A stretch of DNA of 64,000 nt from a virus: IMG/VR virus record IMGVR_UViG_3300042868_009074, positions 124,001 to 188,000 of that record; one strand, 5' to 3'. The notes under the pieces were generated by a model. That model did not search any database. It was not told the origin of the DNA and saw nothing but the letters and a program-made list of their open reading frames with translations. Within the stretch, counting starts at the first letter, position 1; each line of letters begins with the position of its first letter. The translations under genes and the position numbers were made by a program. Shown here one piece after another: positions 19,885 to 29,143 of the stretch.

Positions 19885-21171
19885 TTAAGCTCCGGTGCCT
19901 GCACCAGCGCCTAGACTGATCGAGATGGAGACATCAATGGTCTTCAACTCAAATGCAGGAGTAAGAACAAGATCGATAATCGCTCTGTTCTCAGCTGCAA
20001 CGTACGAGATAGTGAAATCACTGTCCAAAAGTGCACCCAATTGCTGCATACCTCTTAAAGCTGAAGTAATTGCAGTTTCCATTGAGTTTCTTGTTTGGAT
20101 AGTAGATGCTTCACCAATGAACTTCTGACATACTTGGCGGACAAGCAATGCTGCTTCATTAACTATCTTCAAAGTTGACAATCTTGTGAAGTCTGAATTT
20201 GCTGATGCAAGGGTAAGACCATCACTAAAGATAGGAGCTCTGTTGAAGTTAAGAATAACACTGTTGATCGACTTATCTGATAGTGAAGTTAAAGATGTTC
20301 TTGATGCATTGTAACGAAGTTTTGCAATGTTGAAAACAACCTTATTTACAGGAGAAACATATGAAGCCATTCTGCTAAGTGCTGCTGCGTAAGCAGAAGC
20401 GCCATTAGCATAGCCCCAAGCTGTTGGGTATCCTGCTGATTGTAATTCAGTAGCTATTACGCTAACGAAACGACCAACTTCTGCAAGAACTGAATCACCA
20501 GCACTTGATGGAAGATTAGTAAGGGCGAGATGAGTAGCAACCTGTCCCGGAGTCATTACTTCATTCGTAGCTCCTGCACCAACAAAAGGCTTTACGCCCA
20601 TAACTGCGTAGCATGGATGCGTATTCTCGTTTATGGTCTTAACAGCCTGAGCGACTCTGTATGCCATGCTCTTGAGAACAGTCGTAGTGTCATCTGCGTA
20701 AAATCCAAAGTCTGTATCAGTAGTGCTTGCATTTGGCGTTGCACCTTGAACATCCCATTCGTATGGGTGACCACCACGGCCCCACATCACGATAATATCA
20801 GGCTGTGCTGCTTCTGCTGCGGTAAATGCATCATCGAAAACGCTTACTGCACTTGATGTAACGTCAGCTTGCGTTGACACTCCACCAGCAACATATACCG
20901 AATTCGATGGAAGTGGAACCATGTAGATTCTATCTGCTCCACCACTAACCAATTCGACAAATGCTTTGTGGAGATGTGAGCTATCGCCAAATGCTGTAAT
21001 AGCATCGGCTTCGTTTACTATCTGGATAACGTCAAGGTCAGCTACGCCGCCTGTGCCATTCGCCGTGCTTCTCTTGCCTATTACAACAATTCTTGGACCG
21101 ACAGGAGTATCCTGACGGGAAATGCTATAAAAGCGATCTTTTAATACTGTTTTTACACCTGGTAGAGCCAT
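19885..21171 (-). CDS. Tail sheath protein
   Basis: This 428-residue protein has typical sheath features. The N-terminus MALPGVKTVLKDRF is followed by GPRIVVIGKRSTANGTGG, by the GDSSHLHKAFVELVSGGA pattern of a subtilisin-like sheath core, and by a C-terminal region (RNSMETAITSALRGMQQLGA, then a long beta strand ending in a Gly/Ala tail). The Shine-Dalgarno GGAGGT precedes the start. The tube gene follows immediately. The protein is expected to form the contractile outer tail tube. It is shorter than T4 gp18, near the length of minimal sheaths. Confidence 0.85.
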   Translation of the reverse strand: MALPGVKTVLKDRFYSISRQDTPVGPRIVVIGKRSTANGTGGVADLDVIQIVNEADAITAFGDSSHLHKAFVELVSGGADRIYMVPLPSNSVYVAGGVSTQADVTSSAVSVFDDAFTAAEAAQPDIIVMWGRGGHPYEWDVQGATPNASTTDTDFGFYADDTTTVLKSMAYRVAQAVKTINENTHPCYAVMGVKPFVGAGATNEVMTPGQVATHLALTNLPSSAGDSVLAEVGRFVSVIATELQSAGYPTAWGYANGASAYAAALSRMASYVSPVNKVVFNIAKLRYNASRTSLTSLSDKSINSVILNFNRAPIFSDGLTLASANSDFTRLSTLKIVNEAALLVRQVCQKFIGEASTIQTRNSMETAITSALRGMQQLGALLDSDFTISYVAAENRAIIDLVLTPAFELKTIDVSISISLGAGAGTGA

Positions 21172-21251
21172 TAAGTTTTAACCTCCGACTTACGGAATAT
21201 AGGACTAATTCAGAACTTATAGTAATGGAGGTGCTCCCGAAAGCAACTACA

Positions 21252-22010
21252 TTATTGATTTGGGGTAGCGGTTTGAAATAAATCTATAATATTGATTTCA
21301 GTTCCATCAAAGTTTGGAGTTGCTGCATACGCTTGATCTATCAATTCTCTTTCGTAGGCATAGTAGTTTCTTATGTCTATTACGATACTTTCTATCTTTT
21401 CATGAGTTGTAGCAAGCAGTTTTTCGGTGGTTAACATATAGGTCACCACTCTTTTATTGACGTCAGTTTCATCTCTATTAATTTCCGAGTCGGAGTATCT
21501 TCTAGCATAGACGAACTCTGAGGCTCCAAGTCTTTTAAAGACAGGCGTATACTCAAGCATAAAGTCTTCGAAAACTTCCATTATTCGGTCTGCTATCTCA
21601 GCTCCGACATACCTTAATTCAACAGTATGGTCATCGGTTCCCACGGTAGCCTGTATGCTCCCGGCATCGGCTCTAGTTATTACGGTAAAAGCAACAATGT
21701 TCTGGAATCTTTGACCATATACGTGCTGGTTAATATCGTTTAATACCTGCCTAGTTCTAGGCTTTGGCTCGCTAGTGTGCGCCTTCTTTAAATCTAGTCC
21801 ATATGTTATGCAAGGATATTTTGCGTATTTTCCATTAGAGGTGGCAACTATGTCTATATCGGGATGTAATTCATTCCATAGTATTTTAACTATGTCTATA
21901 AATTCTAAGTAAGTTAGATTTCCTTGAGCTTGAAGGGGAGGGCCAAAAACCCTGTCGTTAGATAAGCTATCTTCTCCCATCGAAGGGAATGGAAATGAGC
22001 CTTGTGGCAT
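21252..22010 (-). CDS. Neck/tail-completion protein candidate
   Basis: A 252-residue protein lies between the two sheath paralogues. It contains an alpha/beta segment resembling tail terminator or minor neck proteins (YLEFIDIVKILWNELHPDIDIVATSNGK split over residues 33-60, then a PRTRQVLNDINQ segment and VAFTVITRADAG). No catalytic residues stand out. The position between sheath genes and before tube genes suggests a tail-completion or terminator ring. This is inference and the family is not firmly recognised. Confidence 0.45.
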   Translation of the reverse strand: MPQGSFPFPSMGEDSLSNDRVFGPPLQAQGNLTYLEFIDIVKILWNELHPDIDIVATSNGKYAKYPCITYGLDLKKAHTSEPKPRTRQVLNDINQHVYGQRFQNIVAFTVITRADAGSIQATVGTDDHTVELRYVGAEIADRIMEVFEDFMLEYTPVFKRLGASEFVYARRYSDSEINRDETDVNKRVVTYMLTTEKLLATTHEKIESIVIDIRNYYAYERELIDQAYAATPNFDGTEINIIDLFQTATPNQ

Positions 22011-22011
22011 A

Positions 22012-24099
22012 TTACGCTCCTGGACCTGTTGATACTGAGAACTTTATATTCTTTAAACTTAAACTAGAAACTAAAGATATATCAAATACTAATACACCTT
22101 TTTCGTATCTATCAGCGTAGGCATCAAAATCGTAGTCCCTAATAGCCTTAGCTTTTAATATAGATTCTAACATTGACTTTACATTTGTTATAATCTTGTC
22201 ATTAGAAAACTTACCGATTGATTGATAACCAATTGATTTTATCTCATTGATTACCATTGCAGCTAATCTTATTTGTGGTGTTTTACTAAAAATACTATTT
22301 TTGTTTGCTAAAGTATAATCATTTGAAATATATATCTCATAAGGATTTCCTCTATTAGCTTTTCTGCTTCTATAGACCGTGTTAATACCAAGATTGTCTA
22401 ATCTACTTAAAGATTCACCCGATAAATTTGCGCCATACAGTGAGTAAGCACTGTTTACTCTCTTTCTTATCATTCCGTTATATACAGGTGTATTAGAAAG
22501 TGTTCCTGCAAAAGATGCTGCTGCGGTCCCTGCATAAGAAATTGGAAAACCAGTATGATCAAAATTTATTTCGCCGTATATTGGTATTACAAATCTTCCT
22601 AGATCAGAAGAAATTTGCTTATTATTATCATATGTTGTAAATTTATTTTTAAATATTGGATTAGATTCTAATACAGCTATATCTGAATCTTTTACACCAT
22701 TTGATCTAGAACCTATAATGCCAATTTGAACAAATCCAGTTTCATTGTGAAAGTCATTACAATAATTTGCTAATTGAGAAATAAAATCTACATTTCCAAC
22801 ATTCATAATACTAGTTTCTAGAGGAACTATCATATCTATAAATTCGTAATTTTTTGCTATTTCATAACTTGCCGCTAATCTTTCATAATACTTTTGGTAA
22901 AAATTAAGACTTGTTGGTGTTGCTGCAGAAGATGATAAGTAAGCTTTTGAACCTATTCTATCCCCAGTGTAATCTACATATTCACTCATTGGTGCTGTTG
23001 CGCAAATGAATATATCTCTAGCCCCAGAATTATATGCCTCAAATATTCCTCTTAATAAAGGAGATTTTCTATCTCCGGATAAAAGGTTAATAGCTTCTTG
23101 AATTGAACTAATTCTAATTACATCATTAAGGGCTATTCCGTCTGCATGTCCGATAAGTAAAATTGAATTTGTACTGTAAGGTTGAAGACTGTCGTACATA
23201 GGTCTATAGCTTATTTTTGTAGGCTGATTTGGACCAGATAATACAGGAGATACTCCGTCTACATTAACGTAAGATATTTTTCCCGCTGGATATAATGAAG
23301 AAAATTGAACATTACTAATATTAAGACTAAATAATACTTGATCTTCTGCCGGAGAATTAGCTATGTAGTAATTGCCATCTATTGAATTTGAAACACCGTA
23401 AATATAGACATAATCTCCAGTAGAAAAGCCGTGTGGTCCAACAGTGTATATTTTAACTATTCCATTATTTACTTCATATCCAGAAATTGTTTTTCCGGAA
23501 ATAGATTTTTCTTCAGTAATTTGAAAATTAATTTCACTTATTTGATCAATATCTTCATGAACAGTTTTTATTACTACCGTGTATATTCCCGACATTAAAT
23601 TTGGTGGGACAGTATATATAAAATTATATTCAGAATCAGATATTCTTTCTATATAGGCGTCAGATACATGAACTGCTCTACCTGTTTGTTTTGATGGATC
23701 AAAGCTAGATAATGATAAAGTAGAGTTCTTAATAGATTTTAACTTTACTGTATACTCATTTATAATTTGCTCTACTTGATATTGCCCATCCATATTTCCG
23801 CCAATACCATAAATACTTAAAGTTGAATTAACACTAAGATTATGTTTTATTGAAAAAGTAAAATTAGGATGTATATAACTATTTGAGTCTTTTGTAATAC
23901 CTGAAATAGCAGTTACCTTGTAACTGGATGACATTACAGATATAGGAGGAAGTATTACGTTGCCATAATTGTTTTGCCCTCTTATGACAGATATATAAAT
24001 ATCTTCTGGGACAGTAGCAAGTAATGGATCATAAAAAGATGAACCATTACTAAACGAAAATTTAAATCTTACATTACCATTCTTGGCAACTAATAACAT
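22012..24099 (-). CDS. Large second sheath-like protein with extra N-terminal domains
   Basis: This is a 695-residue protein. About residues 1-290 are beta-rich domains (IYISVIRGQNNYGNVILPP, and two repeated modules with VYIYGVSNSIDGNYYI and SIYGIGGNMDGQYQV). The rest follows the sheath plan: a GDRKSPLLRGIFEAYNSG core segment, FIDMIVPLETSIMNVG, GNPYEIYISNDYTLAN and a C-terminal half with repeated helices and a VSTGPGA tail like the GAGAGTGA end of the other sheath. It overlaps neither neighbour and sits one gene upstream of the main sheath. It may form a specialised sheath layer such as the neck-proximal or baseplate-proximal ring. The sheath relation is a pattern judgement. Confidence 0.6.
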   Translation of the reverse strand: MLLVAKNGNVRFKFSFSNGSSFYDPLLATVPEDIYISVIRGQNNYGNVILPPISVMSSSYKVTAISGITKDSNSYIHPNFTFSIKHNLSVNSTLSIYGIGGNMDGQYQVEQIINEYTVKLKSIKNSTLSLSSFDPSKQTGRAVHVSDAYIERISDSEYNFIYTVPPNLMSGIYTVVIKTVHEDIDQISEINFQITEEKSISGKTISGYEVNNGIVKIYTVGPHGFSTGDYVYIYGVSNSIDGNYYIANSPAEDQVLFSLNISNVQFSSLYPAGKISYVNVDGVSPVLSGPNQPTKISYRPMYDSLQPYSTNSILLIGHADGIALNDVIRISSIQEAINLLSGDRKSPLLRGIFEAYNSGARDIFICATAPMSEYVDYTGDRIGSKAYLSSSAATPTSLNFYQKYYERLAASYEIAKNYEFIDMIVPLETSIMNVGNVDFISQLANYCNDFHNETGFVQIGIIGSRSNGVKDSDIAVLESNPIFKNKFTTYDNNKQISSDLGRFVIPIYGEINFDHTGFPISYAGTAAASFAGTLSNTPVYNGMIRKRVNSAYSLYGANLSGESLSRLDNLGINTVYRSRKANRGNPYEIYISNDYTLANKNSIFSKTPQIRLAAMVINEIKSIGYQSIGKFSNDKIITNVKSMLESILKAKAIRDYDFDAYADRYEKGVLVFDISLVSSLSLKNIKFSVSTGPGA

Positions 24100-24100
24100 T

Positions 24101-24469
24101 TTAGGATGGTCTTTCTCTGGTTGCCCCAGCTACCCAGTATACGGTTTTACCAAATTTACCTTTTATTGGAGAACATTGATCTATTAAAAATACTTGCAAT
24201 CCAGTTGGATATTCTTCATAAATCCTATCTCCGGACTTAGGATTCGATAAACTGTCAAAATAATAAATCATTTCAGAGTTTACAGTTAGACCTTCTATGT
24301 TTTCCATCAGTGAATTACTTTGACCAGTTAGCTGGGCATTGTAGGATCTGACTGTTACCTTTTCCATTCTTGTAGAATACAACATGTCGTCATTTAAACG
24401 TCTCTGTAAAAGTATATCATGTCCCCATTGTTTTAATGTATTTCTAAAAGTTGCAACTAGATCAATCAT
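24101..24469 (-). CDS. Head-tail connector-like protein
   Basis: A 122-residue protein ends 1 bp before the large sheath-like gene and starts inside the 3' end of the connector-like 307-residue gene (8-bp overlap). The N-terminus IDLVATFRNTLKQWGHDILL followed by beta strands, and a C-terminal VYWVAGATRERPS, resemble small head-completion or head-tail joining proteins. Position before sheath genes supports a neck role. Identity is not certain. Confidence 0.5.
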   Translation of the reverse strand: MIDLVATFRNTLKQWGHDILLQRRLNDDMLYSTRMEKVTVRSYNAQLTGQSNSLMENIEGLTVNSEMIYYFDSLSNPKSGDRIYEEYPTGLQVFLIDQCSPIKGKFGKTVYWVAGATRERPS

Positions 24470-25385
24470 ACTTCTTTAATGTTCTATCTGGATTCATAAA
24501 ATTGTCTCCATTTGGATTTAAGCTTAAATTACCATTGGTACCCATTGTGTACAAACCTGTTTCCGATAGGTATACAGCTGTACCTGTTAAAGGGTCTACC
24601 GTGCTAGGGTTGGGTATATTAGCATTAGAGTTCCTAAGAACCACTCCTTTAGCTCCAACTTTGTGGGCTATCATTTCAGATCTTAAAGCTGTAGCAATTT
24701 GGCACCAGGTAACAGCGTTTGCTCTTGTTACTAAGCTTCTTGGAGAGTTTCTATTTCTAACCTCTAAGTCACCAAGTCTTACTGATACTTCGTCATCTCC
24801 TCCGCCATATCCATAAGTTCTACTTAGCTCGCATGCTGCAGCTGATTTGATATACTCTTGTGCCGTAAAGTTTAAAGCTAAACCGTTATTTACGATCTCG
24901 GTAGAAGAAGAATTATATATTTCAGTCACTTCCCTGGAGTAGTGATGGATTATTTCCCCTACTTGAAGAACAGATGCTTCTGGAAAAAACGGCAACAATA
25001 ATTCTGGATCTATATACAACGGCGTTAAATCAGCAGCAAAGTAAATAGTTTCTGTAGCTCTTAAAGTTACAGTTGGCTTATAATCAACGGTTGATGTACT
25101 TACGTATAGCTGTTGTTCTACTAATATTAAAGTTCCATCTGACAGAGTGCCTGTAAATTGAATTTTGTATTCACCAGCAGAACTCGGTTTGTAATCATAG
25201 TAAAAAGTTGAAGAAGTTAAGGCAGTCCCAATACCAGATATGATTTGTTGGTCACTTGAGTTGTAAATGCGAACAGCTACAGATACGGGATTTACGTCCA
25301 CTTGTTCATTTGTAGTTGAATTTATGTCTACAAAATGTACTTTAATTCTAACGGTATCATTAACGAGAACGTTTGCTGCAGACAT
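24462..25385 (-). CDS. Neck/connector protein with N-terminal Ig-like domain
   Basis: The 307-residue protein begins with an Ig-like beta domain of about 105 residues (VRIYNSSDQQIISGIG, then AGEYKIQFTGTLSDGTLIL). A helical part follows (VGEIIHHYSREVTEIY, YIKSAAACELSRTYGYGGG, WCQIATALRSEMIAHK) that resembles head-completion adaptor proteins. The ATG has a TGAGGT Shine-Dalgarno 2 nt upstream, which is short. It leads the neck/tail block and lies just below one of the two near-identical leader motifs. It may be the head-tail adaptor. The domain reading is by pattern. Confidence 0.5.
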   Translation of the reverse strand: MSAANVLVNDTVRIKVHFVDINSTTNEQVDVNPVSVAVRIYNSSDQQIISGIGTALTSSTFYYDYKPSSAGEYKIQFTGTLSDGTLILVEQQLYVSTSTVDYKPTVTLRATETIYFAADLTPLYIDPELLLPFFPEASVLQVGEIIHHYSREVTEIYNSSSTEIVNNGLALNFTAQEYIKSAAACELSRTYGYGGGDDEVSVRLGDLEVRNRNSPRSLVTRANAVTWCQIATALRSEMIAHKVGAKGVVLRNSNANIPNPSTVDPLTGTAVYLSETGLYTMGTNGNLSLNPNGDNFMNPDRTLKKYD

Positions 25386-25410
25386 TACATTACCTCAAAG
25401 TTTAGTGGAT

Positions 25411-25432
25411 TATGTTAATATAGTAGTGTTTT
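25411..25432 (-). promoter_or_regulatory. Conserved leader/promoter motif upstream of the neck block
   Basis: The 22-bp minus-strand element AAAACACTACTATATTAACATA is almost identical to the element before the portal gene (one-base indel). It lies 26-47 nt upstream of the ATG at 25385. I interpret it as a late promoter or 5'-leader signal. Confidence 0.5.
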
Positions 25433-25451
25433 AAAAGCTTAATTCTAAGAG

Positions 25452-25745
25452 TTAAATTAGCTCTACTACAATCTCGCCAGAAGTCCTAATCGAACCTAGA
25501 GAGTTTAAGAGTTGCCCTGATTGGCTGCTTCCAACTTCTAGAGTTATTATTCCAGTTGGAGCATAGTCTATTGATATAACACCTATAGTTGACGCAGTAG
25601 AGTAATCCTGCCTTGTGCTTGTGATTACATTTATGCCATTAAGGATGATAGGATTTGGCAAACCTTGTACATTTATAATTAAAGTACCAGCGTATGATAT
25701 TGATGGTTCATTGTATGTCATATCTGCTTGATTATAGGTAGCCAT
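25452..25745 (-). CDS. Small beta-rich protein of unknown function
   Basis: About 97 residues starting MATYNQADMTYNEPSISY. I chose the ATG at 25745, because GGAC lies 7 nt upstream of it. A TTG six bases earlier would add two residues. The content of Ile, Val, Thr and Gly in alternating patterns suggests a beta sandwich. It lies between the oxygenase island and the neck genes and has a promoter-like motif upstream. I do not recognise it; a small virion protein is plausible. Confidence 0.55.
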   Translation of the reverse strand: MATYNQADMTYNEPSISYAGTLIINVQGLPNPIILNGINVITSTRQDYSTASTIGVISIDYAPTGIITLEVGSSQSGQLLNSLGSIRTSGEIVVELI

Positions 25746-25768
25746 GTACAAAGTCCATTCTTTATAGT

Positions 25769-25788
25769 TATACTTTAATAGTAATGCA
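25769..25788 (-). promoter_or_regulatory. Weak copy of the leader/promoter motif
   Basis: The minus strand reads TGCATTACTATTAAAGTATA, a looser version of the CACTACTAT-TTAACATA element. It lies about 25 nt upstream of the small beta-rich gene. Confidence 0.3.
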
Positions 25789-25802
25789 CTTATTCCTTAT
25801 TA

Positions 25803-26609
25803 TTAAAGGGAATAATTTTTTGTATTTAATCTATTCCTGTAATCAGAGTTTAAGTTTGGCATCCAGTATTTATATTCACTCTCTTGCCCGACTAACTCTT
25901 CTCGGTCAAAAGATGTACCATAACAAGCTATGCTCAAGTAGGCGTATCTCTGACCTGCTGAGACCGGAAGGACTTCATGTCTACCAATATAACTAGAAGG
26001 ATATATTGCCACTGAGCCCGCTTTTGGTTTCCATACCGTTGGTATATTTGGAAAATGTAATTCTCCGCCAGTATAATTATAGTCGTTTAATTGATCTTCT
26101 GTTTCTACGCAGTCATTTAAGTACAAGTTAATACTAGAGCTATTATGCATTGATACCTGACTACCGGTTGGTTTACCCCATTCGTAAGGGACTTGATCGT
26201 CGCAGTGTTGACCTATTCCTTGCCCGTTTTTATATCCGGCTATGTGACCGTTAGGTCTCCACCAAGAAGTTCCTGCTGCGTCCGGAAAATAACAACAGTA
26301 TTCTACAAGAGCATCATAGATTGCATCTTCTAGTGAATCTATAAAATCTATGTACTTCTGGGGAGCTTCAATGCCTAACTGATTGCCTTTTGTGTCTAAG
26401 AATCTTTCAGGTGCTTTTGCTATATCTGATAAATTAAATTTAAAACCAGTTTTATTAGTGGCGTACTTAATCCCATCTTCTTCATGGTAGGTAAAAGTAC
26501 TTTCTTCATTTTTACGCATCCAACTCATATACTCAAAAAGAAGATCTTGATCTATATTGATTACATTATCAATTATGACCACGCCCATTCCGATGTGTTT
26601 TGATTCCAC
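25803..26609 (-). CDS. 2OG-Fe(II) oxygenase 1
   Basis: This 268-residue protein belongs to the 2-oxoglutarate/Fe(II)-dependent dioxygenases, prolyl-4-hydroxylase-like. The iron-binding facial triad is visible as H135-x-D137 (GQHCDD) and H211 (IGRHEV), and R221 is placed to bind 2-oxoglutarate (AGQRYAY). The start is GTG at 26609 with AAGGA 5 nt upstream. It is closest in the window to the 29140-29937 protein (shared EYMSW/EYVSW, YLNDCVE and GGE/GGH motifs). Substrate is unknown. The nearby collagen-like and Pro-rich fibres are candidate targets. Confidence 0.85.
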   Translation of the reverse strand: MESKHIGMGVVIIDNVINIDQDLLFEYMSWMRKNEESTFTYHEEDGIKYATNKTGFKFNLSDIAKAPERFLDTKGNQLGIEAPQKYIDFIDSLEDAIYDALVEYCCYFPDAAGTSWWRPNGHIAGYKNGQGIGQHCDDQVPYEWGKPTGSQVSMHNSSSINLYLNDCVETEDQLNDYNYTGGELHFPNIPTVWKPKAGSVAIYPSSYIGRHEVLPVSAGQRYAYLSIACYGTSFDREELVGQESEYKYWMPNLNSDYRNRLNTKNYSL

Positions 26610-26617
26610 GATGTTCC

Positions 26618-27499
26618 TTAGTAGTTGGATTTAGTTATGTAGAATTGAGGAGAATCTTCTTTGTATCCAGATTCTAATAAGTGATTTTTTAGATCTTCTC
26701 TCAGCGTCGGCATATACACATTGGTAGATTTTTTTGATAACTCGGGATCTTTTAATGGGTCTGACACGTATTCATGCACTTCTTGATTAGGAGTCCCTTG
26801 GCTATACCATCCAAGATAACTGTATCTAAATCCCTCTATTACAGGTTTAACTTCATGAGCAGCCATGTAATTGGATGGAAAGAGTAGTACGTCTCCTTTT
26901 TTGGGAGAATAATCTATATCTAAATAATTAAAATAATGATGACCACCCATGTAATTGTTTCCATCTAATTCTTCTTCATTGTCAACGGAATCATTAAAGT
27001 ATACTAAAATACTAATTACATTTCTTAAAGCTAACTGATCTTTTGGTTCCAATACATCGTAAATATAATCAGCACTAGTATCTGAATGAGAACCAAGGTA
27101 AACATTTTTTGGGTATTGAAGAATATGACCTTTGACTTTCCACCATACACATTTGTATGCTAATGGAAATAACTCAAAGTATTGTAGCAAACATTTATCT
27201 TTTGAAGATTCTATAAAAGATAAGAGGTTACGAAGATCATCACTATCACTATAATGGATAGCGCTAGCTCTTTTGGGCATTTGATCTATACTGCTTTTGT
27301 TGAAAAAATAACCACTCTTATTTACATATATTTCTTCGTTAGTTTCAGGGTTAAGTCCAGGAGTGTACATCTCATTCCACTCTTCTTGGATTAGCTCATC
27401 AGATTTCTTGAGTAGATTAACCCAATCTAAGCTTAAGCAATTCTCAAATACTACTACTCCACCACCTAAGTGTTTTGGTTTTACTTTATTAAATATCAT
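26618..27499 (-). CDS. 2OG-Fe(II) oxygenase 2
   Basis: About 293 residues. The triad is H138-x-D140 (GSHSDTS) and H215 (AAHEVKP), with R225 (GFRYSYL) for 2-oxoglutarate. The start is within the 3' end of the upstream oxygenase gene. A TTG at 27508 is also in frame, but the ATG at 27499 is preferred because neither has a strong ribosome binding site and ATG is the usual start. The WW-K-x-x-GHI segment before the triad is shared with four other oxygenases here, so they form a local paralogous family. Iron and 2OG residues are intact, so it is probably active. Confidence 0.85.
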   Translation of the reverse strand: MIFNKVKPKHLGGGVVVFENCLSLDWVNLLKKSDELIQEEWNEMYTPGLNPETNEEIYVNKSGYFFNKSSIDQMPKRASAIHYSDSDDLRNLLSFIESSKDKCLLQYFELFPLAYKCVWWKVKGHILQYPKNVYLGSHSDTSADYIYDVLEPKDQLALRNVISILVYFNDSVDNEEELDGNNYMGGHHYFNYLDIDYSPKKGDVLLFPSNYMAAHEVKPVIEGFRYSYLGWYSQGTPNQEVHEYVSDPLKDPELSKKSTNVYMPTLREDLKNHLLESGYKEDSPQFYITKSNY

Positions 27500-28424
27500 T
27501 TTTTTCAATTTCTTTATTTGTATTATTGCTTGTTAGGGTTCTTTTTGCTGCTTCGGTTAATAAGTATATTTTTTGCTCATCGTCTTTTGCATACTTTTTT
27601 TCAATTTGATCTAAATAATCATTAACTATTCTAGGCATCCATACTTGACCACTGTCCATTACATCTGATGGATCTCTAATGTTAACACCTTTTTCTATAT
27701 GATTAGAACCCTGTGAAAAGTAACCAACGTATGCATATCTTTCACCCTCTTGACATTCCATGACTTGATGAGTTGCTAAGTAGTTAGAAGGAAACATTAA
27801 TACATCTCCAGATTTTGGAGAATAAGTAAAGTCTGCGTAAGGAAAAACTATTTCTCCGCCTACATAATCATTTTCACTTCTTACTTGATCCAAAGAAGAT
27901 ACAGAGTTATTGAAGTAAATTAATCCACCTAAAACATTTCTTATTGCAAGTTGTTGATCTGGTTCTGCTCCTGGCTGATAGTTGATGTCGTTGTCGCAGT
28001 GTTTTCCAAATCTTCCACCTTTTCCATATCCAACTATATGGCCCTGGGTTCTCCACCATAAACAGGGTAGCATCATAGGATAAAACTCTACATACCTTAG
28101 CATGCAGTAATACAGCACATCTTCGCAAGCTTGAAAAAAGTTATGATACTTTTGATCCAAGCTACCATCAAGAAAATTCATTATATGATTACAGGCTATT
28201 TCTACATCTTCCAATGAATACCTATGGCCACTTCTGTTTACTGCATAAATTGGATCACCAAATTCATCTTTAATAAAAGTAAAATCGTCCTTTAAAGCCT
28301 TAAGTCTTAGTGATCTTGCAAAATCTAGTATGTACTCATGGCTTTCCATCGGAATTACGTTCTTAAAAAGAACAATTCCCATTTTGTGCACTTCTATGTT
28401 TTCTTCTTTAATTTCGAACATCAT
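27489..28424 (-). CDS. 2OG-Fe(II) oxygenase 3
   Basis: A 311-residue paralogue with H142-x-D144 (GKHCDND), H219 (ATHQVME) and R229 (GERYAYV). It carries the family landmark WWRTQGHIVGYGKGG before the triad and ends in a Lys/Asn-rich tail. It is the first gene on the minus strand after a divergent intergenic region at 28425-28510 and overlaps the next oxygenase gene. Predicted cytoplasmic, no signal peptide. Confidence 0.85.
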   Translation of the reverse strand: MMFEIKEENIEVHKMGIVLFKNVIPMESHEYILDFARSLRLKALKDDFTFIKDEFGDPIYAVNRSGHRYSLEDVEIACNHIMNFLDGSLDQKYHNFFQACEDVLYYCMLRYVEFYPMMLPCLWWRTQGHIVGYGKGGRFGKHCDNDINYQPGAEPDQQLAIRNVLGGLIYFNNSVSSLDQVRSENDYVGGEIVFPYADFTYSPKSGDVLMFPSNYLATHQVMECQEGERYAYVGYFSQGSNHIEKGVNIRDPSDVMDSGQVWMPRIVNDYLDQIEKKYAKDDEQKIYLLTEAAKRTLTSNNTNKEIEKNDI

Positions 28425-28510
28425 GGCCCTAGGCTGCCTCTGCTAACTAGACTGTGTGAAATGATTGTTTTTCATCATTGAGTCAATCATTATATGATAC
28501 AGTATAGCGT
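28425..28510. promoter_or_regulatory. Divergent intergenic region with inverted repeat
   Basis: This 86-bp spacer separates oppositely transcribed oxygenase genes. It contains an 8-bp inverted repeat AATGATTG (28460-28467) and CAATCATT (28484-28491) with 16 nt between. It is a candidate operator or divergent promoter; no clear sigma-70 boxes are certain. Confidence 0.35.
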
Positions 28511-29143
28511 ATGGTTATGCAAATTAAAACAAATCCTGTAAGAATCGCAGAAGAAATATATCAGATCAAGAACTATTTTACGGAAGATGCTTTTGATTTA
28601 TTGTATTCAGATATATCATTAAAAATACTTTCATGCAATAAAGATGAAAATATAACATATCAAGACATTGATTATGAATACTATCCGGAATATAAAAATG
28701 ATAATCCTCCTAAAACTAAAGTTAAAGTACCTTCATCGAGCGTTCACTTTATAGAGCCTTACAAAACCGAATTTTTAAATAAGACGAGAGAAAATTTGTC
28801 TTCAATATATCAAACTACAATATATGAAGAAAAAGATGCTAGTGTAGTTGTATTTTTTCCAGGAGAAGGGATACGAACACACTGGGATGGAAGTGTAGAT
28901 GTGCCTACTTATGGTGGTCATCCACATAGAGATTATAGTAGTGTATTTTATTTTAATGAAGATTTTGAAGGTGGACTTTTACATTTTACAGAGATCAATA
29001 TAAAAATAAAACCTGAGCCAAATATGCTATTACTATTTCCAACCACAATACGCTATTCACATCGTGTTGAAGAAGTTACTTCTGGAATTAGAATGATGAG
29101 TCCATCCTTTTGGTGCTCAGACAAAAAGGACAGAAATATTTAG
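28511..29143 (+). CDS. 2OG-Fe(II) oxygenase 4 (plus strand)
   Basis: This 210-residue protein has H124-x-D126 (RTHWDGS), H184 (YSHRVEE) and R194 (GIRMMSP), an intact oxygenase triad with the 2OG anchor. It is one of only two plus-strand genes in the window. The ATG at 28511 lacks a clear Shine-Dalgarno, and an in-frame ATG two codons later is an alternative. The stop overlaps the end of the convergent oxygenase gene by 4 bp. It resembles the minimal P4H fold more than its minus-strand neighbours do and was probably acquired separately. Confidence 0.8.
   Translation: MVMQIKTNPVRIAEEIYQIKNYFTEDAFDLLYSDISLKILSCNKDENITYQDIDYEYYPEYKNDNPPKTKVKVPSSSVHFIEPYKTEFLNKTRENLSSIYQTTIYEEKDASVVVFFPGEGIRTHWDGSVDVPTYGGHPHRDYSSVFYFNEDFEGGLLHFTEINIKIKPEPNMLLLFPTTIRYSHRVEEVTSGIRMMSPSFWCSDKKDRNI

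Noticed and set aside
28425-28510. Possible small RNA or tRNA in the divergent spacer
   Set aside because: The inverted repeat is short and no cloverleaf can be drawn; kept only as a possible operator.
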